Assembly: GCA_015179045.1 (NCBI GenBank) | Contig: WHUZ01000035.1 | Location: 496,001-560,000, forward strand | Direction: 5' to 3' | DNA from: Kalaharituber pfeilii | Lineage: Eukaryota > Ascomycota > Pezizomycetes > Pezizales > Pezizaceae | Length of the DNA stretch: 64,000 bases | Shown: in pieces, positions 23,231 to 32,740 of the stretch | Numbering within the stretch: position 1 is the stretch's first letter | Layout: each line of letters starts with the position of its first letter | Notes under the pieces: generated by a model | Told to the model about the DNA's origin: nothing | Seen by the model: the letters and a program-made list of their open reading frames with translations, nothing else | Database searches by the model: none | Position numbers and translations under genes: made by a program

Positions 23231-25261
23231 GTACATAGTCATGGGGCCGGAGAGAGTCTGGTTACCTCAGTCCCGAGCCATGGTTACGGGCTTGAGGTTA
23301 TTAGCTACGAAATCAGGTGTTGTTTTGAATGGCTATGCAGTCTGATGGCTAGGCCGTCGTAACACCAGAGAAAGGCTACCACCGCACCCACAGTCTCGAG
23401 CATTGGACCAAGGTAAATCTGTAGGTGAGAATATGCATTGCACGCAGACCCCAAGCGCATTCAAGATTGCCCATAGCGTATCCTACCCTTATTGACCGAC
23501 AATGGGTTGCAGTACCGTACTTTAAGGTCGAGGAATGAGACCTCTCCTTTGCCAACCAGGCTACCCCATCCTGCATGTGTGGAACACTATTTACGAGCAC
23601 TAACTGCAGGGTTTTAAAATGTGAATATATGCTTGATCTGTCTGGACGCACCTACAATCTTCTCAATAGGCCCTAAAATTCTATTGTGATAATGTGATGC
23701 ACTTTGAGAGGTGGATCTAGTTCATTGCAGCTCAAGTGAACTTCAACATCGCCAACACCACAGCTCAAATTATGAATAGACTAACCCAACGTACCCGCGT
23801 CACCTGCAAACCGTGACAATGATGCATGTCTATTGCGAGGCCGTGGTATTATTTTCTTTAGAGCTGACTAGGTACCTCACGATTTGTGCACCTTTCCACT
23901 TGAAGAAGACCTTCGTAGCAAGGACAGCGTACAGATCATGCAGGCACGGCCATCACTCACTCTCACCTGCTGATAATCACAACTTCTAAGCCTGACCCTG
24001 AGGACTCAGCCTCACACTCTAGAAGCCTACGGTAAAGTCTACAATAGAGATATATCTACCGGCTACCGGCTTTCGACAGGCCCAACCCGACCTCCAATCG
24101 CATCCGAGGTAACCGCCCGGCCGCCTTCCTCCAGCAGTTATGTTTTTTCTGATCACATTTACCAACTAAGTCCGCTCGTTTCTCCACTTACGTCTACCAG
24201 TGACCATCAACCGCCTAAAATGAGCTCGACCAAGCTCTACGAACCTCGCGGCCCACATCTACCTCCAGGGCCGCCGCCTCCACTTCCTCCTGCACCTCTA
24301 GCTGCGTGCAGGTAACTGACGAGAGGCAAAGCGGGAGCACCTGACTAGATGCACATAAATGGTGGAAGACGAGGAGAGATCAAATACGTCATGTCAAATC
24401 TCAACGATGTTATCTCCATATGCAGATAAGGGTGCAACGTGTGTGCAGAATGACACTGGCCAACTATGTGCAGGAGAATAAGTGTATTCAAAAACTTTCC
24501 AATGCTGATTTCTTGGGCATAACACGTCCCTCTTTCAAACTCGCTTGTGGCACATATATACGTGACTTTGTAGTTTACCAGAGCTGTATTATGTTCAGTA
24601 ATTAGCCTCAGCGGTCATCACAGTACCCACCCTGCCCTGCCATGGCGAACAGCTGCAAGCAGGGTTACGTGATATAAAAAAAAAAAGTACCCACCCTCGC
24701 AAGGACAAATATGAGCTTGAAGTGGTGAAGATATTTGTTCTATCATTGATATGGAACCCTAGATGTATGTAACTCACCAGGGCAACTAGTCTGACTTTGG
24801 CCAGGGCTTCTCTATTTCTACTTTACTTTTGATGTGTAGTAGTGCACGTAGCGTCTTTTTGATTAATCCTTTCTGTTCAAATTTTTTTCTTGTTCAATGG
24901 ACTCAAAAGATCAATTGCGACTAAACTACAAAATATTTTATTTTATTTTATTTTTCATTCTTTTAAATCCAATACTCGTATAGCGCAGATAAGATAAAAC
25001 ATTCTGTAACTTCCAAACTGGTAAATAACTTCTTTTCTATTCCACACGAGTTCTTTCATTCGATAATCAAGGTATGTTTTTAGAAACTTATCGGTTCGGG
25101 ACCTCAGGGTTCGTTCAATGTGTCGATGGTACATGACCCGCCCATATGACGTCTGCTGATATACTGCTACTTACTTAGTAGAGGGTTCCTTGGGGCGAGT
25201 TATTCTAACGCCTTACCGTCAAAACTTACACACTCTAAAGAAAGGACCTCTTCGATTGACG

Positions 25262-25660
25262 GATTTTTTTATTTTTTATTTTTTTTTTTTTTATATCAGT
25301 AATTGCGTGCCGCCCTAAGGGCTATGGCGATGTTTTGTTATATAGGAGATATTTGGAGGATGAAAAGAAAGAGAAAAGATGAAAGTTAAATATGGAAGTA
25401 ATGACCCTATCGTTCCTTCCAGTCCGTCAACCGGTGTATTACCAATTAATAAGAGAAAGTCCGTCGCCGCTATCGTTCCGTCCATTCTATCAGTGCTCTG
25501 AGCGGGTCCCCTGCTTCTTCATCCCTTTTGGGTGTCCTGGTCAATGCGTCCCGCCCCCCGGGCTATTTTGCTCTCCATACCCAGCATCTCTCCAGTGCGT
25601 GGGATGTCGTCTTCTCCGCACCATCTGCATCTGACAGATACCAGTTATGCACTTTGCCCT
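25262..25660 (-). mobile_element. LINE ORF2 C-terminal relic with 3' end and poly-A tail
   Basis: On the minus strand near 25640 the frame reads RCRWCGE. After a one-base shift it continues EKTTSHALERCWVWRAK and meets stops soon after. This aligns with RWCGKKEESAKHIWGECRVW at 47.2 kb, so both are the Cys/His end of a LINE reverse-transcriptase ORF2. The 3' region continues to the shared tail motif (CGCCATAGCCCTTAGGGCGG) at about 25331-25312 and an A-rich run at 25262-25296. The copy is frame-broken and therefore dead. Confidence 0.7.
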
Positions 25661-26085
25661 GCCACTAAGACTCACCATATCCTGGAAATGTCAAGGTGGT
25701 ATGTTTGTATGTACGCTGATTCTATCTTATTCTTTCAATTTCCCACAGGGTACTTTGATTTCGTTTTGACTTTTGTGCATTTCAAACAAATATATATCCG
25801 CAATTGCAACATGCAAATCATGGTCTCGTAACCAGCAAGACTAGGTAGGCAAATCGCGTGTGAAAAAACCATACGTACATACATACACAGAAAAGTTAAA
25901 AGGCATAGCATAGAACACAGGTAGGTTGGTATTATGATAGCGCTTGCAAAAACCAAGGGAACAACACAAAATGGGAAAAAAAAAAAAGAAAAAAGAACGC
26001 CCATCCATTTAATCCTCCATCCCCTGATAACCCGTCCATGTCCTCCATTTATTAATTTTTTTCTATACCATCCTATTCAAACGTT

Positions 26086-28847
26086 TTAAAGCTGCATCAA
26101 CAAACATACACATACTTCCCCTCTAACAAATCTCCAAATCACTATCCTCATCGTCCTGCCCCCCGCAGAAATGATGTCCACTCCCGTCACAACAGGCCTA
26201 TTGAAATGCACTCTTGGCTTCTTCTGCGGCCCTTGCCCTTCGGAGCCAGATTTGCTCGCTGGTAACGACGGTAATGGTGGTTGCGGCGGTGGGGATGGAA
26301 GCGGGCGTGCGATTCGTCGTCGTTTCAATGGGGAGAGACGAATGTCGGCTGCGGCGATGGTGCGGTTTTTTGTGAGAGAGGTGTAGTCTTCATTGTTCTG
26401 TAATGTATGCCGCACGTCAGTACTAGAACCATAGACATGTGAATCAACGGGTAGGTATTATGGAAACGGAAGGGATATCTAACGACCTACCTTTACCATC
26501 CTCCCCTTATTCAGCCCCAAACTCTGCATCGTTGGCCCCAACGCCTCCACACTCTCCCCATTCTTCTCCAGCCTCCTCTCCTCTTGCTCGAGCGCCTTCC
26601 TCAAATACTCCGCTCCGGCGCTCATATCTCCCCCCGAAATCTTCTTCTGTGTTGATACTAGCCGCCTCGCAATCTCCCTCTCCCTTTCCCCCTTTGCAAG
26701 TTGCTTCCTCATCCGCTCTTCCCTCGTGCCATTGTGAAATGCATCTTGAAAACTGTCATCGAAAAGTGCGTTAGTGCCGCGGCTTGGGTAGATGTATACT
26801 TTCCCGCCTGCCCCGCCCGCGCGCTGCGGGAGGTCTGGAAGTGGACCTTCAGGTAAGAGTCCATCATCCCTAAACGCACCACCACCACCACCACCCCTAC
26901 TTCCCCCTCCTCTATTCAAGAACCTTACAGAAGACCGCAATGACCCTTTCCTTGGCGGCGAGAACAGCTTCCCCATATTGTTCAACTCCATCCTACTGTT
27001 CGCTGCCTTCTTTACCGCCATCTCAACATGAAACGCGCAGTACTCCATCCTCCTCTTATCCACCCAAAATGTACAGGTCTTCCCGTCCCTCTTCACACTC
27101 TTACAGAACCCCAAGTCCCTTGCCTGGCCGATCTCCAACAACGTATCTTCACTCGATGACAGCGTCAGCGAGAATTTTCCCGAGTCTGGGTTTCTCGGTT
27201 TCATAATCCCTGGGTTCAGGATCGCAACCACGGTGCCTACAGCAACTTTCCAAAACCGTTCGAAGCCGCTACCGAAAAGAAACAGCTCAATGTCCCATTT
27301 TAGGTCTGTAAGTTGCATCACCATGTACTTATCCCCGGCGGAGTCCTTGGACGCGGCTTTGGTGTTGCTGTAGCCTTTGGTTGTTTGCCGCGGTTCAGAT
27401 TTGGAGCAGATGATGCCCATGACGACCCAGTCGCCTTCGACGCCGGGCGGTTCGTAGGTGGGGGAGACAACTGTTTTCAGGAGATCTGGGAGGAGATAGA
27501 TAGTCTTTTGTTGGAGGGCACGTGAGAGGGTGGTGTGGGGAATGGTGCGATTCGAGAGGTGCAGTTGGGAGAAGGAATCGTAGCCTGTTGTGGTTGAGGT
27601 GGTGATGGATTGCTCGGTGGAGAATGTGAAGGATGAGGATGAGGGGGGCTTGGGGGGGTCGAGAGTGGATGAGACTGTTGAGGGGCGGGAGTTGGCGGCA
27701 TCGGCTGAGCAAGAGGTTGTCCATATAGACGTTTTAAGAGGTCCTACACTTTCAATATTTATACCTAGCCTGCCTGCTTCCAGTGAGCTCACTGGGGCGT
27801 CTGTCGAAGGCCCCGTTGAGGAACCTATTTCCTCTTTACTCAATCCAAAGCCTTTGGACCGGCTTTTCTCAATCGTCTCCAGTTTTGCCTTCTTCTCATT
27901 CTCTGCTATCCTTGCTTCTGCGACCCTCTGATTGAATGTCTTCGTTACTGGCATTGTCGGCGATGGATTCCTTTGATATCCCGTATCTCCTCCGCTGCGG
28001 GACGGCTGAGGGGAAAACGGATCATCCAATAACGAAGAACTGGTGCCCCCCGTAGAGGCTTTCGTAGTTGGCCGACTAACTCCCGCTATGTGCGGAAACC
28101 GTAGATTCGGCGGCCGTTTCAAAGAGACGTCCTTTGCGCGGAGTCCCTTGTCAAGGCCGAGCAGGACCCGCGACGGAGATGGGGGCGCTTTCTTTTCGGG
28201 CGAGGCTGCGACCTGTATCTGAGCTACCGGTGTGCTTGCACGGGCGTACCGAGAACGAGGTTCGGCGATATTCACATCACTCCGGGCGTGGGCATGTGCC
28301 TGCGCAGCAGCAGCACCAGCACCAGCAGCAGCAGCACTTGACGAGCCAGCGGGGTTGAAGCTGGGCACCGGGCCAATCGTTGTTCCCTCCGCGTCCACGA
28401 GCGCAACATTCGGATTCTGCTGGTCCGCAGCACTGTCTGCACGCTTGCGCTTCTTCTGGAGCTGCTTCAGTTTCAACTTCGCCTCGATCCGCGCCAGCTT
28501 CAGCTGGAGCGTCTCCTCGTCCTCGGAGGTGCTTCCTACATCGTCGAGGCCGCCGTCGTCATCGAGCTTGCTGGGTAGTCTGCCGCCGAGGGCCGGCGAT
28601 AGCGGTGGTGGGCGGCTGGAGGTGCGCAATGGCGACGGTGAGTCTGGCGCAGTGAGCTTGCTTTTTTTTGGAGTTAGAAGGAGGACATCGGCGGGCGATT
28701 TTGGCGGCCAGGGGATGTCTATTCACAGACGGCGGAGCGAGGGGGGTGCGAGTTAGCTTATTGCTGTGGAGATGAGAGGAGAGTGGGGTACAAATGAAAC
28801 AATCGGGCGGGACATTGTGGACAGGCGCAGATACCCTTATTCGACAT
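26086..28847 (-). CDS. MCM10: DNA replication initiation factor Mcm10
   Basis: Three exons: 28847-28835, 28718-26491 and 26397-26086, about 850 residues. The first exon is only 13 nt (MSNK plus one base). It joins to a second exon reading DIPWPPKSPADVLLLTPKK, which matches the start of fungal Mcm10 proteins; no ATG lies in frame within exon 2 before this. The intron has a GTATCT donor and a GCTAAC branch site. The OB-fold region lies around EGDWVVMGIICSKSE to LTDLKWDIELFLFG. The signature zinc finger is GFCKSVKRDGKTCTFWVDKR then RMEYCAFH, at about residues 543-570. The C-terminus has the IRLSPLKRRR motif. Mcm10 binds CMG helicase and DNA and is needed to start replication in the nucleus. A G6 run at 26159-26164 precedes the last 25 codons, and the tail may be misframed (see findings). 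Confidence 0.93.
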
Positions 28848-29271
28848 GTATGTAATCTGGACGGAGCTGCGGTAGCTGGAATGCGTGGGTCATGAAACTG
28901 CACGATCCAAGTCGGGGGGGCATGCGAGGGGAGGCTGGAGGGATGCAGAGGTCTGTTTCTATCGCACCAGCTCGCGGTGAAGGCGGCAAAGCATCGGGCG
29001 CCCGGCGTGCTTGTTGTTTCTGCGGGCGACAACAAAAAACAGCGAGCGCGGGCCAAGCTTTCCGGAAGCGTGCGCTGAGGGTAACGCCAGGCGCGCGGCG
29101 ACGCGTCAATTGGGGACGCGTCAATTGGGGGACGCGGCGGGCGGCGGGCGGCGGGCGGCGACGACGAACCACACGCGACGCTGCGGCCGAGGAACACCAA
29201 AAGAAAGAAAAGAACTGGCCGAACCATCCCATCCCAGAGAAGAATTACCGGCACGGCCCAGCCATATCGCA
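28848..29271. promoter_or_regulatory. Divergent MCM10 / RNase H2B promoter with paired MCB boxes
   Basis: The 424 bp between the two ATGs is GC-rich and CpG-rich. A 15-bp unit GACGCGTCAATTGGG is repeated exactly in tandem at 29100-29114 and 29115-29129, followed by a partial third copy (GACGCGGCG at 29131). Each full unit contains ACGCGT (29101-29106 and 29116-29121), the MluI cell-cycle box bound by MBF in yeasts. Both flanking genes act in S phase, so G1/S control of the pair is a reasonable inference. Confidence 0.75.
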
Positions 29272-30597
29272 ATGCCGCCGCGGGCGACAAGGAAATCGGC
29301 AAAGGCTGCGAAAGCCCGGAGCGCTGCAAGCTCCTCAGACCCTTCCGCGACAGACGTCAACACCACAGTTGACGGCGCGAGCTCATCTTCCCCTCCTCAG
29401 GCTGCGCATCCGAATGCGGCCATATTCATCGTCCCTTCCGCCCAGGCCTCAGATCCTGCTGACCTCACTGTAGTCGCCCTTCCTCACCCCGCAACACAAG
29501 CGCCCACTCGTTATCTTCTCCACTCCTCCCTCGGGCTTCATGAAATCAAAAAAATCACATTGCCAATCTCAGTTCCACGGTCATGGCTAGTCCTTCCAAG
29601 CCCTTGTGAAAATGGCGGCGGCAAGCGATCGGACGGTACGGAAAGTCCGATGGGCGCAGGACAAACGGTCCCAGACTCGTCGCTCTACATTTGTACTCCA
29701 ATTGACCCACTGTTCCTCCTTGTGGGTCATCTCCTGTCGTTATCGCATTTTCTACCACTGGATGATATTCTAGACCCTTTGATTGAGAGTTCAAAACATT
29801 GGGGAAAAATATTGAAAGCAAATACAAAGTCAGAGGGGTTGATCAAAGCCAGGATACGGTCAATATGTGACTCCGTGGATGCGGGTGGAGAGATGACATA
29901 CAGGATCAACAAGAACAAGCTCATGAAGGTATTAGTCGAGAAATGCAGGCGAATGGTGAAGGGGGATAGTTTTCCAACGAGTATGGAGGAGGAGTTTGTC
30001 AAGAAGGCTTTAACCAAGCCAATTGGAGGTGAATCGACCTTACGGCTGGCAGACGAAGAGAAGCGCAATAAAAAGGAGGAAGAAAATGAGGCGTCTGAAG
30101 GGACAAAAGATGAAATAGCCCCGCAACCTCCGACCCCAAAGGATTCCTTTGCAGATTCCCAAGACTCAAGTTTACCAAAATCCATATCCACACTCGCTAT
30201 AAACCCCTTTCCAGAGCCCAATATCCCACCTGAAATATCTCATCTTATGCGTCTGCGAATCTCCGCCCAATTCCTTTCAAGCTACCTTTCCTCTTCAGTT
30301 GCTACAGAACTATCCTCGCACCTAGCTACCGTTCACGATTTCACGCCCCTAGACAACTATATTGCAGATATAGCCAAGATGAAGCAAGAGCTATTTGTGA
30401 TGCGAGCTGGAGACTATTCCATCAAGAGGAGTATTGAGGAAGAAGGGGAAGCGGAAAGTAAGCGGAAACGAAAGAGGGAGGAGGAGGAAGAAGAGAAGAA
30501 GAGGAAGAAGAATTTGAGCTCGGGAGTGAAGAATCTAGCAAAGGTGAATACGAAGGGGATGATGAAGATGACGGCGTTTTTCAAGAAGAAGGAGTGA
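29272..30597 (+). CDS. Ribonuclease H2 subunit B (Rnh202-like)
   Basis: Single exon, 441 residues. The open frame continues upstream of 29272, but the first ATG in frame with a sensible N-terminus is here (MPPRATRKSAKAAKARS). The family core is clear: HPATQAPTRYLLHSSLGLHE, then SSLYICTPIDPLFLLVGHLL, the conserved 'ID/PLF' strand of RNase H2B, followed by the helical domain (FLPLDDILDPL). The C-terminus ends MMKMTAFFKKKE, which fits a PCNA-interacting PIP-like motif as in animal RNASEH2B. The trimeric enzyme removes ribonucleotides from DNA and RNA-DNA hybrids in the nucleus; this subunit is structural and links to PCNA. A long Lys/Glu-rich stretch precedes the PIP motif. Shares a promoter with MCM10. 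Confidence 0.9.
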   Translation: MPPRATRKSAKAAKARSAASSSDPSATDVNTTVDGASSSSPPQAAHPNAAIFIVPSAQASDPADLTVVALPHPATQAPTRYLLHSSLGLHEIKKITLPISVPRSWLVLPSPCENGGGKRSDGTESPMGAGQTVPDSSLYICTPIDPLFLLVGHLLSLSHFLPLDDILDPLIESSKHWGKILKANTKSEGLIKARIRSICDSVDAGGEMTYRINKNKLMKVLVEKCRRMVKGDSFPTSMEEEFVKKALTKPIGGESTLRLADEEKRNKKEEENEASEGTKDEIAPQPPTPKDSFADSQDSSLPKSISTLAINPFPEPNIPPEISHLMRLRISAQFLSSYLSSSVATELSSHLATVHDFTPLDNYIADIAKMKQELFVMRAGDYSIKRSIEEEGEAESKRKRKREEEEEEKKRKKNLSSGVKNLAKVNTKGMMKMTAFFKKKE

Positions 30598-32740
30598 TAC
30601 CATCTTACTACACTGGGGGAATGTATATTTATGATGATACATGCATCAAGCACTTGTGTATAAGTATCCTGGTTGTCACATGATTTTAATTTTTAATACA
30701 CTATACCTTGGTAATACAAGTATGGATACATCAAGTAGACTTATTTTACTTGTTTGGCACTCAGATTTTCTGGAGGCCTACACCTTCCAACTGGGGGAGG
30801 TCGTGTGAGCACGTCAGCAGCATTTGTTGATTCGATCATTCGCACTCTACTCGTGCTGTACGGGCACAGGTCTACCTAGAGCATCATGAGGAAGCACAAC
30901 AGTAGCTTCCAACTCTACAATGTATGACCCAAGTCATGTGAGTTTTAGACATGTCTAAGAGCTAGACCCTCACGCTTGCAATAATTTATCCGCTTTTGTA
31001 TACGTGCCTAGCGACGATCTCGGGAGATGCGGGTGCAGAGTATGTCTATTTAAAGACTTCGCAGTCTTAGGTCCGTATACTAAGTTGATATGGCTAAGTA
31101 TGTAAACCTCGTTGCGCGTGGACGAGCACCGTTTCCCAGAGCTCAGGTACTAATGATTATAATACTGTTAACTCCATATCATATGTATGCATATCTTGGC
31201 GCTCGGGCAGTGGCTGCTGACAGCCGCTGAGCCTGGGCCGTTCACTGCCCACTTTGCGCCATTCACATTATGATACTCGCGCAACTGCAACTGTAATCGC
31301 GCTTTCATTGCGGGGGGGAGGACCCAATTCAGGCGTGGCTGTCGGTGGGGGGATGTCGTCTAGCTTGATTTTGGTAGGCGGTCTTACTTGGGTGCTGACA
31401 CGCACGGTACCGACGCTCTAGGTTCTTACTGCATGGCCAGGCCAGCTATGTTATGTTATGCTAGAGCTGGTGGGCCCTTACTGGCCACCGGTGGTCCCTT
31501 GCATCGCTTGAGCAAATTAATTCCACGACTCGTGTGACCTGCGAGATCAAGCAGCCGTCTTCTGCTTCCTGCGCTGCCGATTGGCCGTCGGCGGTCATCT
31601 CGGCCTGGCATCTCAAGAGGTCTCAGCGAGCTCACAGGAGCGGCATTCGGAGGTGAGTTCCTGCATGTGCAGTGGCAATCCCGCCCCCCAATCCCCAATC
31701 CCCAATCCCCAATCCCCAATCCCCAATCCCCAATCCCCAATCCCCAATCCCCAATCCCCAATCCCCAATCCCCAAGCCAGCTGCCCCTGCCCCCTGTCTC
31801 CACTGAGCTCACTGGAGCATCCACGCGCCCCGATTTCCATCGTGATTCTTTCCCCCCTGGCCCTCCTGGTCTGGCTGCCCTCCTGGCTGCCTGCCTGGCT
31901 GCCTGCCTGTCAAGCCCCCGACCCAACCTCTTGTATCTTAGCCCGCGGCCAGCTCCCTCCGTTTATCCTTTTCCCTTCTTTCTCGGAATTTTCCTCCCTT
32001 TCTTTCTTTTTCTGAATGAATAAATTTCCGTGCCAAAATAATAGTCATAGTGGAGAAAGAAAAAGCCCAGTAAGAATAATAAATCAAATAAAGACACATC
32101 CCCCCCCCCTCCCCCCCAATAGCTGGCCCCAAGAATTCATTGTACCCGTGCCCTCATTCAAGTTTTCTTGCTTTCTTCCAGGAGGCCTTTTCTACTCTTA
32201 CATTCATGAACATCATCATCTCACCTGCTGTTCTCCCCTCGTGTCTGCCCCGCAACCACAACTTGAAACTTGCAACTCGGGGTAGCTGCCCTCTCGGAAA
32301 CCCTGTTCCTCCCATATGTATAACAAGTGATCTACGCTGCGTTTCAAACTGTCCTCCGTTCTAAACGTCACTCGTTTATTTCCTGTGCTTCTTATATAAT
32401 ATATCAAGTACAGTCACTCGCTTTCACCTAGGTTGTACCGGATTTCTCGAGTTCCGATACTTTCGTTCGCCCCGCTTGATCAAACTTCAGAGTACTACAA
32501 GCAAATCAGATGATAACGATCGTTATTCACTAAAAACTAAATCCCGCACTTTTATCATAGACGACAATTCGATACAACTACCTGAAATACTATACAAGAT
32601 ATCCAGTTTGGGTTTGGTGGGTGTTGGATCGCACAAAAAACGTTGAATTGGAGTAGCCAGCTTCGAGGGAGCCCTTCTCCACATCGTCGTAAAATAATTT
32701 GATTGCAACCTCAGAGCACCAAGAACTTGCAGTCGGAACC
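30598..32740. other. Intergenic region with minisatellite
   Basis: It holds the (CCCCAAT)n array at 31.69 kb, a C-rich run at 32,100-32,118, and the likely leader of the CSC1-like gene. No further gene is supported; open frames over the array are by-products of the 7-bp repeat. Confidence 0.55.
31686..31775. repeat. (CCCCAAT)n minisatellite, G-quadruplex-prone on the minus strand
   Basis: Twelve full 7-bp CCCCAAT units plus a 6-bp partial unit, uninterrupted. The minus strand reads GGGGATT repeatedly: four guanines separated by three-base loops, the ideal pattern for stacked G-quadruplexes. It is not the common fungal telomere repeat TTAGGG and is internal. Confidence 0.95.

Larger units (their letters stand above)
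22066..26085. other. Gene-poor intergenic region
   Basis: Four kb without a supported gene apart from transposon debris (23.16 kb and 25.26-25.66 kb, listed separately). A proline-rich open start at 24220 (MSSTKLYEPRGPHLPPG) ends at a plausible GTAACT donor, but no in-frame second exon was found. Confidence 0.45.

Noticed and set aside
24220..24312. Proline-rich gene start MSSTKLYEPRGPHLPPG followed by a GTAACT donor
   Set aside because: Joining to the nearest acceptor at 24425 gives an immediate stop, and no other in-frame second exon was found.
28559..29473. Long frames on both strands (up to 256 codons) over the MCM10-RNase H2B promoter
   Set aside because: GC-rich sequence lowers stop frequency; the Arg/Pro/Ala-rich translations are artefacts, and the true MCM10 first exon is 13 nt.
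31456..32023. Frames of 75-156 codons over the (CCCCAAT)n array
   Set aside because: A 7-bp repeat without stops opens all frames; the translations are only GDWGLGI or PNPQSPI repeats.
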